Of a stretch of DNA of 63,321 nt, positions 14,770-21,808 are shown piece after piece. Source of the stretch: a virus; the IMG/VR virus record IMGVR_UViG_3300042534_000414, positions 1-63,321 of that record, one strand, 5' to 3'. The notes under the pieces are model-generated. The model was given only the letters and a program-made list of their open reading frames with translations, had not been told where the DNA came from and ran no database searches. Each line of letters begins with the position of its first letter. The stretch's first letter is position 1. Made by a program: the position numbers and the translations under genes.

Positions 14770-15792
14770 TTAGTTTTTATTCGCTAGAGATTTATTCATA
14801 TAAATATCGTATAAAGGATTACTCTTGTTAATAATAGTAAATTCTTTAGTACATTTATTTAAATTAAAATCTCTTTGTGAGTAATAACCATATTCGCTTG
14901 TTCTTTGATCCATATTAGCAAATAATTCTAACATATTCTCATTAAATGAAGCGTTATATTTAAAACCCACATTAGCGTTTTTCTTTACCTTTGATACTAA
15001 TACTCCAACATTATTGTTATAGTCGCTTACAGAGGCAAATTCTACTTTATTAGGTAGTTGCATCCATAATTCGCCTCTTCCATTAATAAAAGCAGAACTA
15101 TCAAGGGCGTTTAAGCAGTTTCTATCGCCACTATCAGATATTTTAACCATGCGAACATTATCTTTTACTAACAAAGCCATTTCCTTACATTTTTTAAGTG
15201 CGTTGGTTCCGGATGTAGCAGAAGATTTGTTAATCATTTTAGAAACACCTGCCCTAGAAACAGTAATATCAGAATTTTTCCCAAAAGTTTTTACATTGCG
15301 CTCATTATGTAAAACATCTAAACCAGCAGGTTTATTTGCTTTAATAATTTTCGTTAAATCTTTGCCAATGTAATCAATTTTTTGGATAAATTTATATCCC
15401 TGTTGTTCTAAGTTTTGGTTAGCGATAGTAGAGAACATTGCAACCCATGTATTTTTACCTACATAGTGAATGTTATTACCGTATTGATTTTCTTTCAGTC
15501 CAAATTGTGCAAACAGCTTTTTATTAGAAACGAATCTAAGATCCTTTCCATTTTTATCTTCTGTAACCCAACCAAGAGCGAAAAGTTTTTTTATCATCCT
15601 ATGAGTAGTTGAAGTGCTGCAACCCATTATTGCTGTCATTTTTGCTACTCCTAGTTCTGATTTATAATTAAACATTGATGAATGAACTTTTTTCCAAACT
15701 CCAAAAAAAAGATATTCCTTAACTAAGTTGTTCTCAAACAACTGTTTAGTTAATTCTGGAAAGGCTTTAATTTTTAGATTAGTGTTGTTCAT
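14770..15792 (-). CDS. Winged-helix DNA-binding protein, regulator or initiator
   Basis: The 340-aa product has an N-terminal winged-helix segment: NYKSELGVAKMTAIMGCSTS then THRMIKKLFALGWVTEDKNG (residues about 42-85), a helix, recognition helix and wing typical of MarR/RepA-like folds. A second candidate helix-turn-helix lies near 175-205 (TVSRAGVSKMINKSSATSG). The C-terminal half is unassigned. Possible roles are replication initiator or transcription factor for the left arm. A TATATTTG -7 box lies upstream on the minus strand at 15819-15826. It is flanked on both sides by promoter-bearing gaps, so it is its own unit. Confidence 0.5.
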   Translation of the reverse strand: MNNTNLKIKAFPELTKQLFENNLVKEYLFFGVWKKVHSSMFNYKSELGVAKMTAIMGCSTSTTHRMIKKLFALGWVTEDKNGKDLRFVSNKKLFAQFGLKENQYGNNIHYVGKNTWVAMFSTIANQNLEQQGYKFIQKIDYIGKDLTKIIKANKPAGLDVLHNERNVKTFGKNSDITVSRAGVSKMINKSSATSGTNALKKCKEMALLVKDNVRMVKISDSGDRNCLNALDSSAFINGRGELWMQLPNKVEFASVSDYNNNVGVLVSKVKKNANVGFKYNASFNENMLELFANMDQRTSEYGYYSQRDFNLNKCTKEFTIINKSNPLYDIYMNKSLANKN

Positions 15793-15866
15793 TAATGCAA
15801 GGTATTAATTATAAGTTACAAATATAAAAAATAATTTGCTTTTAATGAAATTTTTATTGTAAATAG

Positions 15867-15897
15867 TTTGCGCATATAGAAAAAATACATAACTTTG
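15867..15897 (+). promoter_or_regulatory. Rightward promoter inside the left arm
   Basis: TTTG at 15867-15870, 19 bases, then TAACTTTG at 15890-15897 on the plus strand. The match and spacing are close to ideal for Bacteroidota, yet all annotated genes here run leftward. Transcription would start near 15904 and run into the hairpin region ending at 16052. Confidence 0.65.
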
Positions 15898-15903
15898 TGT
15901 CAT

Positions 15904-16052
15904 CATGTTCGCAAGGTGTGATTATGTGGGGAGGTTTAACTACTGGTTATCTCTCCCCACTTCTTCAAATCGCTCAAGTTTTCCATATATAATTTTGAGG
16001 TTGTTTTTTTTGTTTGCTAAAAGCCAAAAGGGAGGATAAAACCTCCCTTTTT
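15904..16052 (+). ncRNA. Candidate small RNA against the operon direction
   Basis: Between two leftward genes lies a plus-strand unit with its own promoter (15867-15897), a perfect 8-bp hairpin GTGGGGAG / CTCCCCAC (15926-15933 with 15953-15960) and a terminator (16026-16052). The transcript would be about 150 nt. It also contains a 22-codon frame starting MWGGLTTGYLSPLL at 15925, and a 44-codon frame from 15905 starting MFARCDYVGRF, so a peptide cannot be excluded; no ribosome-binding site is seen. By position it is divergent from the winged-helix gene and could regulate it. Confidence 0.5.
16026..16052 (+). terminator. Intrinsic terminator
   Basis: AAAAGGGAGG, a six-base loop, then CCTCCCTTTTT: a strong stem with a U run on the plus strand. 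The upstream A run means it could also work leftward for the 203-aa gene. Nearly the same stem recurs at 33590-33615 after the capsid gene. Confidence 0.75.
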
Positions 16053-16072
16053 ACGTTTAAATAGTTTAATGA

Positions 16073-16684
16073 TTAATTTATTTTACTAGATATATTCGTT
16101 TGAATCCACTTTTTTAAATAATCAATTTCATTTATTAATGATTTAACTTTTTCTTCTTGCCCTTCATCAAAACCTGAAATAAAAGCGTTAATTAATATTG
16201 TAAATAAATCAAAAATAAGATCCATGACATTCCTTAATTTTACAACATAAATATCATTATTTAGATATAGCTTAATTTTATGTGAAACTTCCATCATTTC
16301 ATCAAAATGATTATTCATAAATCTTTCACACTCTTTTATAGCGTTTGTTTCTTTTTTCTCAATTTTAGATAAAGTTTTGCTTATGTTTTCTTTGTGTTTT
16401 ACATAATTTTTTTCAAGCCAAAAAGATAATTCATCTATTTTTAATTCCTCTTTTTTTATTAAATCTAACAAAGTTTTTTTATTAATCTGGAGTATGAATA
16501 GTTCGTTGGTTAAACTTAGTAAAGTTAATGTAGAGTTTAAAAGTTCTGTTTGTTTTATAAATCTTTCTTTTGGATTAAAATTAAACTTATTTGGATTACG
16601 GTATAGATACCTATTATTTAAAACTAAAGTTGATATAGCTTTAAAATAATAATCCATTTCCTGTTCGTATTGTTCCTTTTCCAT
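16073..16684 (-). CDS. Helical protein paired with RHH regulator, 203 aa
   Basis: A helical 203-aa protein rich in Lys, Glu, Leu and Asn, with a hydrophobic amphipathic stretch near the C-terminus (VMDLIFDLFTILINAFI) that may touch a membrane. Its ATG overlaps by one base the stop of the ribbon-helix-helix gene at 16684-16818, so the two are coupled. An RHH protein directly upstream of a partner under operator-like repeats is the layout of toxin-antitoxin or superinfection-control pairs, but no toxin fold is recognised here. Confidence 0.5.
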   Translation of the reverse strand: MEKEQYEQEMDYYFKAISTLVLNNRYLYRNPNKFNFNPKERFIKQTELLNSTLTLLSLTNELFILQINKKTLLDLIKKEELKIDELSFWLEKNYVKHKENISKTLSKIEKKETNAIKECERFMNNHFDEMMEVSHKIKLYLNNDIYVVKLRNVMDLIFDLFTILINAFISGFDEGQEEKVKSLINEIDYLKKWIQTNISSKIN

Positions 16685-16818
16685 TACAATTTATTAATCA
16701 GGTAAGTAATTAATGCGCTAAGGTTTTCTTTACCTAAAATCTCTTTAGATTTTTGTTTAGCTTTTTTCTTCATTTCCTCATCCAGGTAGATAAGTGTTCT
16801 GTTTTTAGTGTTTGACAT
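16684..16818 (-). CDS. Ribbon-helix-helix DNA-binding protein, 44 aa
   Basis: ATG at 16818, TAA at 16684 (TAATG junction with the next gene). The product reads MSNTKNRTLIYLDEEMKKKA, then KQKSKEILGKENLSALITYL. This is a short strand (RTLIYLD) followed by two helices with the G-x-x-N/S-x-S turn, the form of CopG/Arc/ParG-type repressors, which dimerise and insert the strand into the major groove. Two 11-bp direct repeats just upstream are likely operators. The length (44 aa) is normal for the minimal fold. Confidence 0.6.
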   Translation of the reverse strand: MSNTKNRTLIYLDEEMKKKAKQKSKEILGKENLSALITYLINKL

Positions 16819-16842
16819 AAAATTAAAGTTTTAAATTGTGTG

Positions 16843-16875
16843 TAAATATATACAATAAATTGATTAAATATATAC
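16843..16875. promoter_or_regulatory. Operator-like direct repeats upstream of RHH gene
   Basis: TAAATATATAC occurs at 16843-16853 and again at 16865-16875, 22 bp apart (about two helical turns), immediately upstream of the RHH gene. The spacing fits cooperative binding of RHH dimers and autoregulation. This is inferred from position. Confidence 0.5.
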
Positions 16876-16912
16876 TATGTTGATAAAAATTGTTTAAGGT
16901 TGCTGCACAATT

Positions 16913-17125
16913 TTACTCTTCATACCCATATTTATTTTTAAGTATTTTTTTTATCTGTGCCACCTTAAAAAATGTTCGTTGGTATTCTAGCATGAACAGG
17001 ATATATTCATTTGAATTACGGACATATTTAGAGGCGTTAATATATTGTTCCTTTTCAATCCTTAGCCTACTTAGTATTTTTGTTTGCTTTTCTAGCTCCA
17101 CCACGTAGTCTAATTGTGTAGCCAT
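16913..17125 (-). CDS. Hypothetical helical protein, 70 aa
   Basis: Short helical, charged protein starting MATQLDYVVELEKQTKILS. Its ATG follows the stop of the next gene upstream (17127-17417) by one base. No motif is recognised. Two RCACAATT words sit at its two ends (16905 and 17112). Confidence 0.55.
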   Translation of the reverse strand: MATQLDYVVELEKQTKILSRLRIEKEQYINASKYVRNSNEYILFMLEYQRTFFKVAQIKKILKNKYGYEE

Positions 17126-17126
17126 G

Positions 17127-17417
17127 TTATTTTATTAAAGTTTCTTTGTGCTTTTTATTGGCAGCATCTCTTTTATCTTGGTATTCCTTTTGAATTTCCT
17201 TTTTAAATTTTTTCACGCCAATTTGATTAATGGATCTTAACAAGGACCAGTATTTATTCCATTGCTTTTTAGTTTCTATGTATTCAGGCGTTTTTCTAAT
17301 AACATCTGGCACCAATCCCATTTCATTTTTCGGGAAGGAGTAGAGGCGATTTTCAATTTCTTGCAAAGCTGCATCAATTTCGCCTTTTATCTTTTTATAT
17401 TCCTGATAGTTTTCCAT
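17127..17417 (-). CDS. Hypothetical coiled-coil protein, 96 aa
   Basis: A charged helical protein, probably a short coiled coil: KIKGEIDAALQEIENRL, then KKFKKEIQKEYQDKRDAANK. An ATG start lies just after the microprotein gene at 17421-17534. The function is unknown. Confidence 0.55.
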   Translation of the reverse strand: MENYQEYKKIKGEIDAALQEIENRLYSFPKNEMGLVPDVIRKTPEYIETKKQWNKYWSLLRSINQIGVKKFKKEIQKEYQDKRDAANKKHKETLIK

Positions 17418-17420
17418 AGC

Positions 17421-17534
17421 TTATTTTTTCTTAAAGATTGATACACAATTTATCCAGACAATAACCAATACCCCATACAGGTAAATAGTTTCTATTACTG
17501 AAAGGATATTTTTTTTGATTCGATTAGTTCCCAT
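17421..17534 (-). CDS. Single-pass membrane microprotein, 37 aa
   Basis: ATG at 17534, TAA at 17421. The product starts MGTNRIKKNILSVIETI and has one hydrophobic segment, YLYGVLVIVWINCVSIF, flanked by basic residues. It overlaps the previous gene by 40 bases in another frame and fills an otherwise empty gap. Its size is below normal calling limits, so support is by context only. Confidence 0.45.
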   Translation of the reverse strand: MGTNRIKKNILSVIETIYLYGVLVIVWINCVSIFKKK

Positions 17535-17668
17535 AGTTTATTTGTTTTGATTTTTACTAATTGTGCAAGCTCCTGGACTTCCTTTATGGTTAAATCATCA
17601 TTTAAAGGCGTGTAGGTTCGCTTTAGTTTATCTAAAGGTATGTTTACCATACTAGCATATATAATCAT
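17495..17668 (-). CDS. Hypothetical protein, 57 aa
   Basis: ATG at 17668, TAA at 17495. The product starts MIIYASMVNIPLDKLKRTY and has a helical C-terminal half, KEVQELAQLVKIKTNKLWEL. A second ATG at 17650 is also possible. It lies three bases from the stop of 17672-17854. The role is unknown. Confidence 0.5.
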   Translation of the reverse strand: MIIYASMVNIPLDKLKRTYTPLNDDLTIKEVQELAQLVKIKTNKLWELIESKKISFQ

Positions 17669-17671
17669 GGC

Positions 17672-17854
17672 TTAAAACTTAAATGATGAGTAAAAAGGAT
17701 TTGATATATGTTTACGCTTGAAAAAATCCTTTAATTTTTCTGCATTAATCCTCTGATCGTTTGTTTCACAAGAAACAATACAGTTTACCACTTTAATATA
17801 ATCCTTTTGGATTGATATTAATTTTTTATTGAATAGTTGATTTTCAGTTATCAT
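17672..17854 (-). CDS. Hypothetical protein, 60 aa
   Basis: Small leftward gene in the tightly packed microprotein cluster. The product, beginning MITENQLFNKKLISIQKDY, is basic and helical with two Cys (NCIVSCE) that could pair. No family is recognised. Confidence 0.55.
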   Translation of the reverse strand: MITENQLFNKKLISIQKDYIKVVNCIVSCETNDQRINAEKLKDFFKRKHISNPFYSSFKF

Positions 17855-17856
17855 GT

Positions 17857-18027
17857 TTAGTTTAGATTTACAAAGTTTTTAATTAATTCGTACAAAGTAA
17901 TTTCGTAAATGTAATTACGCTTTGCGCCAATAGTTTTTACGTTTTCCATTTCCTCAATAGTAGCCAGTAGATAATCCTCCGCAGCAAGTACGGAGGCTAT
18001 TTGTAGATTTGTATCAAAATTTGCCAT
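17857..18027 (-). CDS. Hypothetical protein, 56 aa
   Basis: ATG at 18027, TAA at 17857. The product begins MANFDTNLQIASVLAAEDYL and looks like a compact helical hairpin. It sits two bases from the next start. A run of 11 T residues just upstream (18029-18041) separates it from 18059-18277. Confidence 0.5.
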   Translation of the reverse strand: MANFDTNLQIASVLAAEDYLLATIEEMENVKTIGAKRNYIYEITLYELIKNFVNLN

Positions 18028-18058
18028 ATTTTTTTTTTTTTATTAAAGTTAATCAATT

Positions 18059-18277
18059 TTAATCTTTAAACATAAAGTTTTTAAACTCATCATCAAAGAA
18101 AAAAGTGTCCTGCCGCCACTTACCATTTAGGAAAAAACATCCCTCTGCTTTATAAGTTTTTCCTAAATGATATTTTTGCTCATCAGGATTAATTTTGCTT
18201 ACAGTATCTTTAATGTAATGTATTTTATCAAAAACTAATGCGTTATCAAATTTATTACTTTTTTTAGGTTTTTTCAT
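18059..18277 (-). CDS. Hypothetical protein, 72 aa
   Basis: A lysine-rich protein starting MKKPKKSNKFDNALVFDKI with an aromatic, acidic C-terminus (DTFFFDDEFKNFMF). It lies downstream of the clamp-like gene and its hairpin. No known domain. Confidence 0.55.
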   Translation of the reverse strand: MKKPKKSNKFDNALVFDKIHYIKDTVSKINPDEQKYHLGKTYKAEGCFFLNGKWRQDTFFFDDEFKNFMFKD

Positions 18278-18313
18278 TGCTTAAATTTTTAGTTGTTTAT
18301 ACTTGTTTAATTA

Positions 18314-18329
18314 AGCCCCCGGAGGGGCT
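18314..18329 (-). terminator. GC hairpin after the clamp-like gene
   Basis: AGCCCC, loop CGGA, GGGGCT: a compact 6-bp G/C stem with a four-base loop, directly downstream of the clamp-like gene on its strand. No proper U run follows, so it may stabilise the 3' end or attenuate rather than terminate fully. Confidence 0.5.
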
Positions 18330-18335
18330 GTGAAT

Positions 18336-19649
18336 TTATAATGCTTGCACAATTTGATTAAGTGCCTCTTCCTGTTTTACCGATACAATCCAACCAGGCG
18401 TTTTAACATCATTAAGTTTTAGGTAAGGATTAAAGCGCGCGTGTAATTGCATTAGTTGATCCTTTATTTGTTTTGTGTCGCCGTAAACGATTAAACTTTT
18501 ATCGGAATACTTTTGTACGTGGATAACAGGTTTAACCGTTTCAACCGGCTTTTGTTCCTCAATTTTTGCACTTTCTTTAATAGGTTCAATTTCAATTTTC
18601 GGGGTGCTAATTTGTTGATTTTTAAGCTCGGCTACTTGTTGTGTCAAGGCGTTAATTTGTTGCATTAAAGCGGATAAAATATCAGTATCTACGCTTTGTT
18701 TTTGTGTTTCTTGCATAACTTTTTTGGTTTTAGTTGGTTTGTTTGTTGTTTCAGGTAAGTAAATTATTGCCGGTTTATTTGTGTTGTAGTTTATAGATAA
18801 TTCTATTTGATTTGTAGCCTTGCTAATTTTATCAATTAACTTTTGATTAAAGCCTACAAAATTTAAAGTTTTTATATCTACAATAGGCATCAATAACAGT
18901 AATTCGTTTGTTTTGGGTAGTGTATTTTCGTTAATTAATACATTGATTTTTCCGTTTACTTTGCTATCTAAATTTTCCCAGTCAAAACAATTTTTTTCTA
19001 AATTTAACCTTATTGAATTTGTTTCTTGTTGGTTTAATTTTAAAGCCTCTTTATACTCGGTGCTTGCACAATTTATATTAAAACTACCAATATAACTATC
19101 AGGAATAACAGCGTTATAATTAGGGTACTTACCTTGAATATTGCAGTAGGTTATATAAGTACCACAATTAAGTAAAGCTACAAATTTATCAGTATATTGT
19201 TCATATTTGTAAATAGCCTTAACATCGTCTATTAATTTGCAGGTAATAGCGTCTAATATTATATTTTCGCTTGAAATTTCGTATTCAAATTGTTTTTTGT
19301 ATAAAATATTACAATCAGTTGCAACAACACAATTTTTATCAATATAAACGCCATTACAAACAGGGCGTAAATCATCTTTGCCTACAAATTTAAAAGCTTT
19401 TTTAATCCATGGTTTTAGATCCTCCAATTTTTGCCCATCTAAGATGGCTGCACAATTAGGGATAGGCACTTCAAAATCTGTCAATTCAATACTAGGATCA
19501 TTAACAAAGTTACCGTTAACAAATTTACCAGGATTAGATGGCGTTATAAATTGAACATCATTTTTAAAGTATATAGCGTAATTACCGTTAAAATCTAAAT
19601 ATTTGCTTTTATCCGCAAATTTTAAAAGTGTTTTGTTAGTTGTGTTCAT
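18336..19649 (-). CDS. Sliding-clamp-like protein with C-terminal GDTK/GW domain
   Basis: A 437-aa protein. The first roughly 300 residues resemble a DNA polymerase III beta clamp. LRPVCNGVYIDKNCVVATDC is the clamp motif in which a tested residue precedes a conserved A-T-D, and YITYCNIQGKYPNYNAVIP matches the clamp segment G-x-Y/F-P-N/D-Y-x-x-I/V-P. A Gln-rich linker (about 315-385) leads to a C-terminal domain with SLIVYGDTKQIKDQLMQLHA and TPGWIVSVKQEEAL, a pattern (GDT...K..L...FN..L...GWVFS) also seen in other Bacteroidota phage and plasmid proteins. A clamp would tether a polymerase, yet none is encoded here, so it may recruit the host enzyme. Confidence 0.6.
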   Translation of the reverse strand: MNTTNKTLLKFADKSKYLDFNGNYAIYFKNDVQFITPSNPGKFVNGNFVNDPSIELTDFEVPIPNCAAILDGQKLEDLKPWIKKAFKFVGKDDLRPVCNGVYIDKNCVVATDCNILYKKQFEYEISSENIILDAITCKLIDDVKAIYKYEQYTDKFVALLNCGTYITYCNIQGKYPNYNAVIPDSYIGSFNINCASTEYKEALKLNQQETNSIRLNLEKNCFDWENLDSKVNGKINVLINENTLPKTNELLLLMPIVDIKTLNFVGFNQKLIDKISKATNQIELSINYNTNKPAIIYLPETTNKPTKTKKVMQETQKQSVDTDILSALMQQINALTQQVAELKNQQISTPKIEIEPIKESAKIEEQKPVETVKPVIHVQKYSDKSLIVYGDTKQIKDQLMQLHARFNPYLKLNDVKTPGWIVSVKQEEALNQIVQAL

Positions 19650-19660
19650 GGCTATAAATT

Positions 19661-19903
19661 TTAATTGTTAATTAATAAATTTTGGTATTTTTTAGGTAGT
19701 TTATTATACATTGTTACATTGTGTCCACTTTGCCATGGATTTATAAAATATTCTTGTATAATTATGCTTTTTTTTCCTGGTGCACCGTATAAAATTAAAA
19801 ATCCTAATCCTAGAGATCCTTCCTCTATTTGTTCAATGTATCCGCCAAAATTCATGTATTTTTCTATTAAATTTTCGCAAGTTTTTAAAGTGTAATTTTT
19901 CAT
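19661..19903 (-). CDS. Hypothetical protein, 80 aa
   Basis: The product has the pattern GYIEQIEEGSLGLGFLILYG, then a K-S-I-I-I-Q-E-Y strand, then NPWQSGHNVTMYNKLPKKYQ. I associate this with a small conserved family in Bacteroidota mobile elements whose role is unknown. The start is ATG, 11 bases from the clamp-like gene. Confidence 0.6.
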   Translation of the reverse strand: MKNYTLKTCENLIEKYMNFGGYIEQIEEGSLGLGFLILYGAPGKKSIIIQEYFINPWQSGHNVTMYNKLPKKYQNLLINN

Positions 19904-19914
19904 GGCTATAAATT

Positions 19915-19998
19915 TTAAAGTTTAATAAATAAGTAGATTAAAAGTGCCCAAACTATTGGAATTAATGCAATTGATAAGGCGGTTAAATGTTTGTTCAT
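19915..19998 (-). CDS. Single-pass membrane microprotein, 27 aa
   Basis: ATG at 19998, TAA at 19915. MNKHLTALSIALIPIVWALL begins a peptide that is one transmembrane helix with a short basic N-terminus. It sits between two genes that both use the same leader pattern (a CATGGCTAT block on the plus strand), which supports a real start. Confidence 0.5.
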   Translation of the reverse strand: MNKHLTALSIALIPIVWALLIYLFIKL

Positions 19999-20003
19999 GG
20001 CTA

Positions 20004-20300
20004 TTAGTTATTGTTAATTAAATTTTTTACATAATCATTTATTGTTTCCATATTCTCTTCCCACGAATATTCATAATCTAACATAAATTCGCTTAATTCA
20101 TATTCATCCAATTTGTTATTTTTAATTGAATTAACAATTTCATTATCAATTTCATTATAACCAAATATAAATTTTGCAACAATATCGCTCGCGTATGGAT
20201 ATTTTTTACCAAATTTAGAATATAAATCACTGGCAGAATTTATTTCAATTTGTTCAACTTTTGTTTTTAATTTCTCGATTTGATCTTTTAAATTCTTCAT
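20004..20300 (-). CDS. Hypothetical acidic protein, 98 aa
   Basis: A helical N-terminus (MKNLKDQIEKLKTKVEQIEI, probably coiled coil) and an acidic C-terminal half (LSEFMLDYEYSWEENMETI). Highly acidic small phage proteins sometimes mimic DNA, but nothing else supports that here. The start is ATG. Confidence 0.55.
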   Translation of the reverse strand: MKNLKDQIEKLKTKVEQIEINSASDLYSKFGKKYPYASDIVAKFIFGYNEIDNEIVNSIKNNKLDEYELSEFMLDYEYSWEENMETINDYVKNLINNN

Positions 20301-20340
20301 AATATAAATTTTTAAGGTTACACAATTTGTTAGCTACCTT

Positions 20341-20363
20341 ACAAGGGCACTTAATACCCTTGT
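20341..20363. terminator. Hairpin upstream of 20004-20300
   Basis: ACAAGGG and CCCTTGT form a 7-bp stem with a 9-base loop in the 106-base gap between 20300 and 20407. A following stretch, GTTTATACTTGCTTAGTCAA (20386 onward), is nearly repeated at about 18294, so the two gaps share a leader element. It may be a terminator or attenuator. Confidence 0.4.
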
Positions 20364-20406
20364 AAACGCTCTAAGCCTAAAGCCTGTTTATACTTGCTTA
20401 GTCAAG

Positions 20407-20844
20407 TTAAAATTTTGATGGCGTATTTTGTGATAAGGCTGCACAATTCATATTAAAGCCCAAATTATTTAATTGATGTATAATAGTGTAATTAGTATGA
20501 AATACCATATCCATTCCGCAGCCGTTAACTCTAAAGCCCTCTTTAGCCTCATTAAAACCTAAAGATTTAAACAAGCAATAAAAATTATATATATTGCCTT
20601 GTTTATGTTTAGCGTCAAAAGTATGTTCAAAAAAGGCTAAATTTCGACTCATACCGCTCGCGGATACTTTGTAAATGATACAAAAAACGCGTTTTTCCTC
20701 AATTGCTTTGATGTACCTATTTGCATTGTCAATAAACATTTGTATTTTTTCGTTTAAATCATTTCCATAAAATGATCTATTAATGCTTTTTAAAAGGTTT
20801 TTATTTGCATTGATGTTACTGATTACTTTTGCTTGATTTTTCAT
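20407..20844 (-). CDS. Conserved hypothetical protein, GMSR...GCGMDM family
   Basis: The 145-aa product contains two distinctive motifs, YKVSASGMSRNLAFFE (about residues 58-73) and VNGCGMDMVFHTNYTIIHQL (about 105-125). I recognise the combination SGMSR plus GCGMDM as a conserved family in phages and plasmids, but no activity is known to me. The invariant Ser, Arg, Cys and Asp suggest an enzyme or metal site. The start is ATG; the gene is near the head of the left-arm operon. Confidence 0.6.
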   Translation of the reverse strand: MKNQAKVISNINANKNLLKSINRSFYGNDLNEKIQMFIDNANRYIKAIEEKRVFCIIYKVSASGMSRNLAFFEHTFDAKHKQGNIYNFYCLFKSLGFNEAKEGFRVNGCGMDMVFHTNYTIIHQLNNLGFNMNCAALSQNTPSKF

Positions 20845-20878
20845 AATATTAAATTTTAAAGGTTAAATTTTTGTTTGT

Positions 20879-21049
20879 TTACTTTGCTTTTCTTTGGCTT
20901 GAATATACTTGCATTCCTGAAATATGATATTCATTTAAAAGGCGTTTAATTTCGGCTTTGAAATGTTTAAAGCTGTCAAAATCCTTTGAATCCAATTGAT
21001 CAACGGTTTCAGTACCGTAGTTTGTTTTTAAGTTTAAATAGCGTTTCAT
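20879..21049 (-). CDS. Hypothetical protein, 56 aa
   Basis: ATG at 21049, TAA at 20879. The product begins MKRYLNLKTNYGTETVDQLD and ends with a basic tail. It is the first gene after a well-formed leftward promoter (21088-21119), which supports its reality. Function unknown. Confidence 0.55.
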   Translation of the reverse strand: MKRYLNLKTNYGTETVDQLDSKDFDSFKHFKAEIKRLLNEYHISGMQVYSSQRKAK

Positions 21050-21087
21050 AATGTTTAAATTTTAGTTATTTGATTAACTTGATGAAA

Positions 21088-21119
21088 CAAAGATATGTAT
21101 ATACTTTGGATATATCAAA
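21088..21119 (-). promoter_or_regulatory. Leftward promoter of the left-arm operon
   Basis: On the minus strand: TTTG at 21116-21119, 20 bases, then TATCTTTG at 21088-21095. It lies 39 bases upstream of the ATG at 21049 and is the most likely main promoter for the run of small genes to its left. The gap 21050-21303 otherwise holds only A-rich sequence and an RCACAATT word at its right end. Confidence 0.65.
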
Positions 21120-21303
21120 ATAAAAACGAAGAAAAATTTAAAGTTTTTTGTAACTGATTGAATATCAGTGAGAAAATTTTTATATTAATTTGAAAAAAAA
21201 GGATCACAAAGAAAAAAGCGCAAATATTAGGCGCAAAGAAAAAGGATTAAAATTTAAAAAGGGGCGTGATACTGGTAAAAAAAAAGGTGGCTGCACAATT
21301 TGC

Positions 21304-21657
21304 TTAACGCTCGAACCATTCATTGGACTTTGTAAGCTCGCGTAAATGAGGAGGCACAAAATTAATTAAATCAGGATCAAAGGACGATACACAATTCTTA
21401 AAATCTTCCGTTATAACCAAAACCAATTCCGCTAAAGAAAGATTAAGCGCAAAGGATAGATTAATTAATTGTTGTAAAGTAAGTAAATAAGGTTGATTAA
21501 TTAATCTTACTGCCGATTTAGTGTGAGATACTCCAAAGATAATTGCAAGATGAGTTTTTGAAATTCGATTCAAACTCAGAAGCCTATGTAAATGCAAGGC
21601 GTTTGACTTATCGTATTTGATTATAAATTTACCGTTTGAATCCTTATCTAAGCCCAT
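21304..21657 (-). CDS. XRE-like helix-turn-helix repressor
   Basis: A 117-aa protein. Residues about 22-80 read as a lambda Cro/CI-type helix-turn-helix: LHRLLSLNRISKTHLAIIFG, then VSHTKSAVRLINQPYLLTLQ, then a helix ending LAELVLVI. It is a DNA-binding protein at the boundary between the two divergent arms, where a lytic/lysogenic or early repressor is expected. A perfect 16-bp palindrome lies 45 bases upstream and is a candidate operator. No C-terminal dimerisation or protease domain is visible. Confidence 0.65.
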   Translation of the reverse strand: MGLDKDSNGKFIIKYDKSNALHLHRLLSLNRISKTHLAIIFGVSHTKSAVRLINQPYLLTLQQLINLSFALNLSLAELVLVITEDFKNCVSSFDPDLINFVPPHLRELTKSNEWFER

Positions 21658-21701
21658 AAGTGTACAATGTAGATAAAGGATAAAGCAATTAAGCCCATTT
21701 A

Positions 21702-21717
21702 TTTAGCACGTGCTAAA
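21702..21717. promoter_or_regulatory. Perfect 16-bp palindrome, candidate operator
   Basis: TTTAGCACGTGCTAAA reads the same on both strands. It lies in the divergent hub 45 bases upstream of the XRE-like gene, the place where an autoregulating repressor would bind. Confidence 0.6.
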
Positions 21718-21762
21718 CGTTTATATTTTCGCTATATGATTGTATCACTCGATTAATAATCG

Positions 21763-21808
21763 TGCGCGTATGCGCGTATATGCGCGTGGTTATATATTCG
21801 CGCGCGTA
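21763..21808. promoter_or_regulatory. GCGCGT iterons, possible origin or operator
   Basis: TGCGCGTA occurs at 21763 and 21771, TGCGCGTG at 21781 and CGCGCGTA at 21801, in alternating purine-pyrimidine sequence that stands out in an A/T-rich genome. Iterons next to A/T-rich DNA in a divergent hub could be a replication origin or a multi-site operator; alternating GC could also adopt Z-DNA. The rest of 21809-22330 is non-coding with no clear gene. Confidence 0.45.
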
